64,000 nucleotides of DNA, from positions 62,001-126,000 of the forward strand of contig NZ_CBCSCO010000005.1 of NCBI RefSeq assembly GCF_965138505.1, written 5' to 3'. Below, in pieces: positions 59,952 through 64,000 of the stretch. Within the stretch, counting starts at the first letter, position 1, and every line of letters starts with the position of its first letter. The notes under the pieces were generated by a model, which did no database searches, was not told the DNA's origin, and saw nothing but the letters and a program-made list of their open reading frames with translations. The stretch is from Litorimonas haliclonae. Lineage in GTDB: Bacteria > Pseudomonadota > Alphaproteobacteria > Caulobacterales > Maricaulaceae. The position numbers and the translations under genes were made by a program.

Positions 59952-60866
59952 TTATTTCAGACTCAGGGCCAAGGCGTAAACCTCTCGTTTTGGCCACTTG
60001 CTCAACTCAGCCACGGCGGAACTGGCGCGTTTCACCCCGACCTCAGCGATCTGCTCGTCTAAAGCAGCGCGTACCTGCTCTTCAGACCAAAGCGCGTCGG
60101 AGTCTGGCGGAGCGATCAACAAAACCAATTCACCCTTTGGCGGCGTCTGGGTGATGCTCGCTAAAAGCTCCTCTGCTGTGCCGTGGCGCGCTTCCTCATA
60201 TCGCTTGGTCAACTCCCGGGTCAGGACGCAGGCGCGATTACCCAGAATTTTCGCCGCATCGGCCAGAACTTTCGCAATTCGGGGGCCGGTTTCGAAGAAG
60301 ACGAGAGTCGCCTGAACAGAAAAGAGTTTAGACAAAGCAGCTTGTCTGGCCGCGGACTTCGGAGGCAAGAATCCTGCAAAATAAAAGGCGTCAGAGGGAA
60401 GGCCGGACTTCACCAGGCCCGCCAACAAGGCCGATGCTCCGGGAATAGGCCAGATATCGATTTCTGCTTGTACGGCCGCGCGCACCAGGCGGAAACCCGG
60501 ATCAGACACGAGCGGCGTTCCGGCGTCGCTCACCAAGGCTATCTTTCCACCCGCTTTCAAACGCTCAATCAGCTCCGGAACACGCATTGCCGCATTATGG
60601 TCATGATAGGCAGATAAAGGAGTGGAAATAGAGTAGGCGTCGCAGAGCTTTCGAGTCTGCCGCGTATCTTCGGCGAGAACATGTTCGGCGGCGTGCAACA
60701 CATCTAGCGCGCGGAGAGTAATATCTCTTAAGTTCCCGATAGGGGTCGAAACGATATAAAGACCGGGAGCTAGAGACGGTGCTGCGCCCATTTGGGGGCT
60801 TTCGCTTGATAGCTGTTGCGGCGCAGGGCTATTCTTGGGTATGGACAAAGGAGCCCTCCAGGGCAT
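59952..60866 (-). CDS. rsmI: 16S rRNA (cytidine1402-2'-O)-methyltransferase RsmI
   Basis: SAM-dependent methyltransferase acting on C1402 of 16S rRNA. The signature run PGLYIVSTPIGNLRDITLRALDVL, LAEDTRQTRKLCDAY, ALVSDAGTPLVSDPGFRLVRAA and PIPGASALLAGLVKSGLPSDAFYFAGFLP is complete. ATG 60866 gives 304 residues; TTG 60848, with GGAGG six bases upstream, is a plausible real start. The protein is divergent from the LpoA-like gene. Confidence 0.96.
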   Translation of the reverse strand: MPWRAPLSIPKNSPAPQQLSSESPQMGAAPSLAPGLYIVSTPIGNLRDITLRALDVLHAAEHVLAEDTRQTRKLCDAYSISTPLSAYHDHNAAMRVPELIERLKAGGKIALVSDAGTPLVSDPGFRLVRAAVQAEIDIWPIPGASALLAGLVKSGLPSDAFYFAGFLPPKSAARQAALSKLFSVQATLVFFETGPRIAKVLADAAKILGNRACVLTRELTKRYEEARHGTAEELLASITQTPPKGELVLLIAPPDSDALWSEEQVRAALDEQIAEVGVKRASSAVAELSKWPKREVYALALSLK

Positions 60867-60886
60867 TGGACTAAGGTTTGAGTGTT

Positions 60887-62215
60887 ATGATGAAATTTAC
60901 GCCGTTTGGCCATGACGGAATTCAGAGCGGAGATTTACGTAGAAAGAGTCTTCTGCTCATCTCGGTATTTGCTCTTTTGACGACGGCCTGCTCAACAACA
61001 GCGCCTTACCCCTCACCATATCCGCAAGGACCCGTTGAACAAGGCCCCGCTGAGCCAGATCCTGTGCCGGATTTTGATCCTGATACTCCGGAGACAAGCG
61101 TCCCTGAAGAAGAGGAAGAGGAATTTGACGAGGCTGATCGCCGCGAGGGTTTGACGCTCCCGCATATGAAAGGGCGCGAGACTAAACGATTGGCTCTTCT
61201 ACTGCCGTTTTCTGCCTCATCGTCCCGCCTGCGCCAAGAGGCCGAGTCGATGATGAAGGCCGCCGAACTTGCCGTGTTTGAGCGGGACAGCGCCGATGTA
61301 CTTTTGATCGCTCTCGATACGGGCGGAACGTCTCAGGGCGCGCAATCAGCCGCGCAAGCAGCATTAAACTCTGGAGCGGATGTCATTCTTGGTCCTATTC
61401 TTTCGGGGTCGGTTGAAGCCGCCAATAATGTAGCACGCCGAAGCGGCACGCCGGTTATTGCTTTTTCTACGGATCAAGAAGTCGCCGGAAATGGCGCGTA
61501 TCTTTTATCCTTCCCGCCTGAAGCTGAAGTCGAGCGTATTGTCGAATTTGCATCTGATACGGGCGTCGACCGTTTTGCCTTTCTCGGCCCAACCAGCGAA
61601 TATGGTCGCCGCGTCAACGATGCTTACCGCAAGGCGGTTCAAGCCAATGGCGGTCAGGTGACGGCGTCTGCCAGCTATAGCGGCGACGATATTTCCGTTA
61701 TGCAAGAGCCGGCCCGAGGCATGGCCTCGCAATATCGCTCAACGGGCTATCAAGCGATAATCCTCCCTGAGGGGGGGACGGCCCTGCGAAGCCTTGCGCC
61801 CTTGCTGCCTTATTATAATGTGGATCCGACAGCGGTTCAGTTCTTGGGGACGGGGCTTTGGAAAAATGGGTCTACCGTCCGCGAACCAGCGCTGAATGGC
61901 GGCGTGTTCGCTGGGCCGGACCCGGAGGCTCAAGCCGGGTTTGAGAACAGCTATGACCAAGCTTATGGCGAGAGCAATTCACGTCTGGCGAGCCTCGCCT
62001 ATGACGCCGTCGCCATTGGCGCCTATGTCGCCGACGGCAACCGGAAAGACCGGATGGACCGCCTCGAAGATCCGAACGGGTTCTACGGCGCGGACGGTCT
62101 GATCCGGTTCGAAGCCGACGGAAAGCCGCAACGCGGACTTGCCGTCTATCAAATCCGTAACGGCAAGTTTGTGGTCATCGACCCGGCGCCAAGAACCGTT
62201 CTCGGCCCGAGCTAG
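60887..62215 (+). CDS. Penicillin-binding-protein activator-like lipoprotein (LppC/LpoA family)
   Basis: The 442-residue lipoprotein has a signal with lipobox TTAC (LLTTAC), an acidic Pro/Glu linker (about 40-85) and a periplasmic-binding-protein fold: KRLALLLPFSASSSRLRQEAESMMKAAELAVFE, GADVILGPILSGSVEAANNVARRSGTPVIAFSTD and AFLGPTSEYGRRVNDAYRKAVQANGGQ. LpoA family members stimulate class A penicillin-binding proteins from the outer membrane. ATG 60887 is preferred over TTG 60878 for ribosome-site spacing. The family is divergent from rsmI in many proteobacteria, as here. Confidence 0.88.
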   Translation: MMKFTPFGHDGIQSGDLRRKSLLLISVFALLTTACSTTAPYPSPYPQGPVEQGPAEPDPVPDFDPDTPETSVPEEEEEEFDEADRREGLTLPHMKGRETKRLALLLPFSASSSRLRQEAESMMKAAELAVFERDSADVLLIALDTGGTSQGAQSAAQAALNSGADVILGPILSGSVEAANNVARRSGTPVIAFSTDQEVAGNGAYLLSFPPEAEVERIVEFASDTGVDRFAFLGPTSEYGRRVNDAYRKAVQANGGQVTASASYSGDDISVMQEPARGMASQYRSTGYQAIILPEGGTALRSLAPLLPYYNVDPTAVQFLGTGLWKNGSTVREPALNGGVFAGPDPEAQAGFENSYDQAYGESNSRLASLAYDAVAIGAYVADGNRKDRMDRLEDPNGFYGADGLIRFEADGKPQRGLAVYQIRNGKFVVIDPAPRTVLGPS

Positions 62216-63799
62216 TTACGCCCTATCGGCGGCCATCACTAATTTCTTATAGTCACGGAGGTCGCCGTCATAGCGCTTGGCTTTGCCTTTATTGACAAGC
62301 CATAGCCGGTCGGCGGTCGCTTCGGCCAGATAGACATCATGGGTAATGAGCAGCACGGCCCCCGGAAAATCATTGAGCGCGTAGATCAGAGCTTCCCGGC
62401 TGTCGATATCCAAATGAGAGGTCGGCTCGTCGAGGATAAGCACATGCGGCTTGTCGATAGACATCAGGCCCAATAGCAAGCGCACCTTTTCTCCGCCGGA
62501 GAGCTTCTCGACATTGGTCTCGACCTTTTCATGCGAAAAGCCCATCTGCGCCGCCGCGCCGCGGGCTTTGTGTTCGGGCGTGCCTTTGGGCAGTTTCTGG
62601 GTGACGTGGTTAAGCACGGTCTCGCCCGCCGTCAGCTCGTCGAGCTGATCCTGCGAGAAATAGCCGATTTGCAGAGAGCTTGAGGCTTTGCGTTTGCCTT
62701 CCATGAGCGGCAAGCGCTGCGCGATGGATTTCACCAAAGTCGTTTTGCCTTGTCCGTTCGCGCCGACGATGGCGACGCGGTCATCCGGGTCGAGGCGGAG
62801 GTTCACGCCGGACAAAATCTTTGCCCCTTCGCCATATCCCAGATCTGCGTTTTCCAGCTCAAGCATGGGCGGGGCGAGTTTGCCTTTAGGTTCGGGGAAA
62901 TTAAACGGCACAGCGCGTTCGGCAATCGGAATTGCGATATCCTGCATTTTCTCGAGCATTTTAACCCGCGATTGCGCTTGGCGGGCTTTGGAGGCTTTGG
63001 CCTTGAAACGATCGACAAAGGCCTGCAAATGCGCGCGCTCGGCGTCCTGCTTGGCCTTTTGCGCCTGAAGCTGCGCGCGTTTTGCCGCCGCCAACGTCAT
63101 CCAGTCATCATAGCCGCCGGGGGTGAGCATAAGCTGTTGATGCTCGAGCGCCAAAGTATGAGTGACAGAGCGGTTAAGCATTTCGCGGTCATGGCTGACC
63201 ATAATTACTGTGTGCGGATAACGCTGAATATAACCTTCCAGCCACGCCGCGCCTTCGAGGTCGAGATAGTTGGTCGGCTCGTCGAGGAGCAGCACATCCG
63301 GCTCACTGACGAGGACGCCGGCAATCGCGGCGCGCATACGCCAGCCGCCGGAAAATTCTTTTGTCGCGCGGTGAAAATCTTCCTGAGAAAACCCCAGACC
63401 TGTCAAAACAATCGCGGCGCGGGTATCGGCGTTCCACGCATCCATATGGGTGAGGCGCTCAAAAATATCGCCCAGCTTGTCCGGGTCAGTTTCGGTTTCG
63501 CTGGCCTTCATCAACGCGTCGCGTTCCCGATCGGCGGCGAGAACGACGTCCATAATGGTATCGTCCGTGGCAGCTACTTCCTGCGCCACCCAGCCGAGGC
63601 GGGCATTTTTGTTCAACTTAATGGCGGCGTCGGCGGTGGGGTTTTCAATTTCTTCCCGAATAAGACGGAGCAGGGTTGATTTACCCGTGCCGTTGCGCCC
63701 GATCAGGCCAACTTTCCACCCAGCTGCAATAAACGCCGTCGCTTTAATAAAAAGCGGGCGGCCCTGAACGGCATAATCAAGATCATTAATCGCTAACAT
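62216..63799 (-). CDS. ABC-F family ATPase
   Basis: Ribosome-associated ATPase with two ABC domains and no membrane part. Domain 1 has Walker A GRNGTGKST, signature FSGGWRMR and Walker B VLLLDEPTNYLDLEGAAWL. Domain 2 has GANGQGKTT, LSGGEKVR and LILDEPTSHLDIDSREAL. The linker (about 240-300) is the charged coiled coil AKQDAERAHLQAFVDRFKAKASKARQAQSRVKMLEKM. The subgroup (YheS/Uup-like) is not certain. Its stop abuts the LpoA-like stop with no gap. Confidence 0.94.
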   Translation of the reverse strand: MLAINDLDYAVQGRPLFIKATAFIAAGWKVGLIGRNGTGKSTLLRLIREEIENPTADAAIKLNKNARLGWVAQEVAATDDTIMDVVLAADRERDALMKASETETDPDKLGDIFERLTHMDAWNADTRAAIVLTGLGFSQEDFHRATKEFSGGWRMRAAIAGVLVSEPDVLLLDEPTNYLDLEGAAWLEGYIQRYPHTVIMVSHDREMLNRSVTHTLALEHQQLMLTPGGYDDWMTLAAAKRAQLQAQKAKQDAERAHLQAFVDRFKAKASKARQAQSRVKMLEKMQDIAIPIAERAVPFNFPEPKGKLAPPMLELENADLGYGEGAKILSGVNLRLDPDDRVAIVGANGQGKTTLVKSIAQRLPLMEGKRKASSSLQIGYFSQDQLDELTAGETVLNHVTQKLPKGTPEHKARGAAAQMGFSHEKVETNVEKLSGGEKVRLLLGLMSIDKPHVLILDEPTSHLDIDSREALIYALNDFPGAVLLITHDVYLAEATADRLWLVNKGKAKRYDGDLRDYKKLVMAADRA

Positions 63800-63821
63800 G
63801 CGCGCTCCCTAAGGGCTGGCT

Positions 63822-63935
63822 TTATAAACGCAAGGGGAAAGCGCTGAACGCGGCACCTGCAATGCAGAAGATAGTGAGGATACCGCCATAATTTTCGAAA
63901 TGAACATTGCCCACGCCTTTCGTTCTGCTCGCCAT
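63822..63935 (-). CDS. Possible 37-residue membrane peptide
   Basis: ATG 63935 opens a short frame ending TAA 63822-63824, 23 bases before the ABC-F start. The peptide has a basic/polar head (MASRTKGVGNVHFENYGG) and a hydrophobic tail (ILTIFCIAGAAFSAFPLRL) that could span a membrane. No homologue is recalled and the ribosome site is weak, so this is tentative. The frame overlaps an imperfect direct repeat. Confidence 0.3.
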   Translation of the reverse strand: MASRTKGVGNVHFENYGGILTIFCIAGAAFSAFPLRL

Positions 63936-63979
63936 CTCATCATCCGAACGCGGCACCGCGCAGCGGGGTTAGTGAGGAT
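63846..63979. repeat. Pair of imperfect direct repeats, 100 bases apart
   Basis: GAACGCGGCACC followed some bases later by TAGTGAGGAT occurs at 63846-63881 and again at 63946-63979. The starts are exactly 100 bases apart and the middles differ. It may be the remnant of a local duplication upstream of the ABC-F gene or part of a larger repeat beyond the window. Confidence 0.65.
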
Positions 63980-64000
63980 GCAACCGCTCTCTCCGGATTT

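Noticed and set aside
62750..63679. Long plus-strand open frame (309 codons) opposite the ABC-F gene
   Set aside because: It is antisense to a gene with full Walker and signature motifs, and its translation has no recognisable domain; it arises from the codon bias of the real gene.

Overview
The window is a dense, almost gap-free stretch of chromosome from an alphaproteobacterium, most likely a Caulobacter/Hyphomonas/Maricaulis-type lineage. This is inferred from gene order (rho-hemJ-hemE // ppsR-maf-aroE-coaE-dnaQ; mnmE-mnmG-rsmG-parA-parB; dnaA-rpsT-echA-mutM), from an origin-like gap between hemE and ppsR as in Caulobacter, from CtrA-like TTAA-N7-TTAA motifs, and from a cluster of GANTC (CcrM-type) sites in front of dnaA. 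No rRNA, tRNA, insertion sequence, prophage or CRISPR array was seen; this is core genome.

Layout. 1-5.3 kb (+): end of a LON-domain protein, a Trm112-like protein, an exported L,D-transpeptidase, an exported M15-type peptidase, and hslVU behind a heat-shock-like promoter. 5.3-8.5 kb (-): a small exported protein resembling the N-terminal region of that L,D-transpeptidase, then Smr, MltA and a Tim44-like protein. 8.7-13.9 kb: secB, a sugar-dehydrogenase lipoprotein, a frameshifted membrane-protein gene, rho, hemJ, hemE. 13.9-14.4 kb: candidate oriC. 14.4-24.7 kb: mostly + genes running away from it (ppsR, maf, aroE, coaE, dnaQ, mnmE, mnmG, rsmG, parA, parB), with three parS sites. 24.8-30.6 kb (-): mscS, holA, lptE, leuS and a DUF3576 lipoprotein. 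30.8-38.5 kb: a porin with a long disordered N-terminus, small metabolic genes, a second YkuD protein, a CenR-like response regulator, xthA and a ubiH-like gene. 38.6-48.3 kb: recF, dnaN, a prolyl-hydroxylase-like protein, dnaA, rpsT, echA, mutM, grpE, hrcA. 48.4-54.0 kb: an unfamiliar block between hrcA and rph (CYTH-like unknown, MgtC, M16 protease, membrane unknown). 54-56.7 kb: a ZnuD-like TonB receptor with metal-binding loops and a small exported companion. 56.7-64 kb: BON lipoprotein, a two-gene regulatory insert (degenerate receiver plus tandem-MarR protein) with three identical operator-like palindromes, yraN, rsmI, an LpoA/LppC-like lipoprotein and an ABC-F ATPase.

Functionally the window joins replication initiation (oriC, dnaA, dnaN, recF, holA, dnaQ), segregation (parABS), envelope building (transpeptidases, MltA, LptE, LpoA-like, CenR-like) and protein quality control (HslVU, GrpE/HrcA, SecB, LON). 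The most novel-looking item is the tandem-MarR/pseudo-receiver pair with its operators at 57.6-59.5 kb. Also notable are the stand-alone transpeptidase-scaffold protein, the AT-rich insertion in leuS, the frameshifted conserved membrane protein, and the divergent thiE/yggS pair whose start codons share bases.
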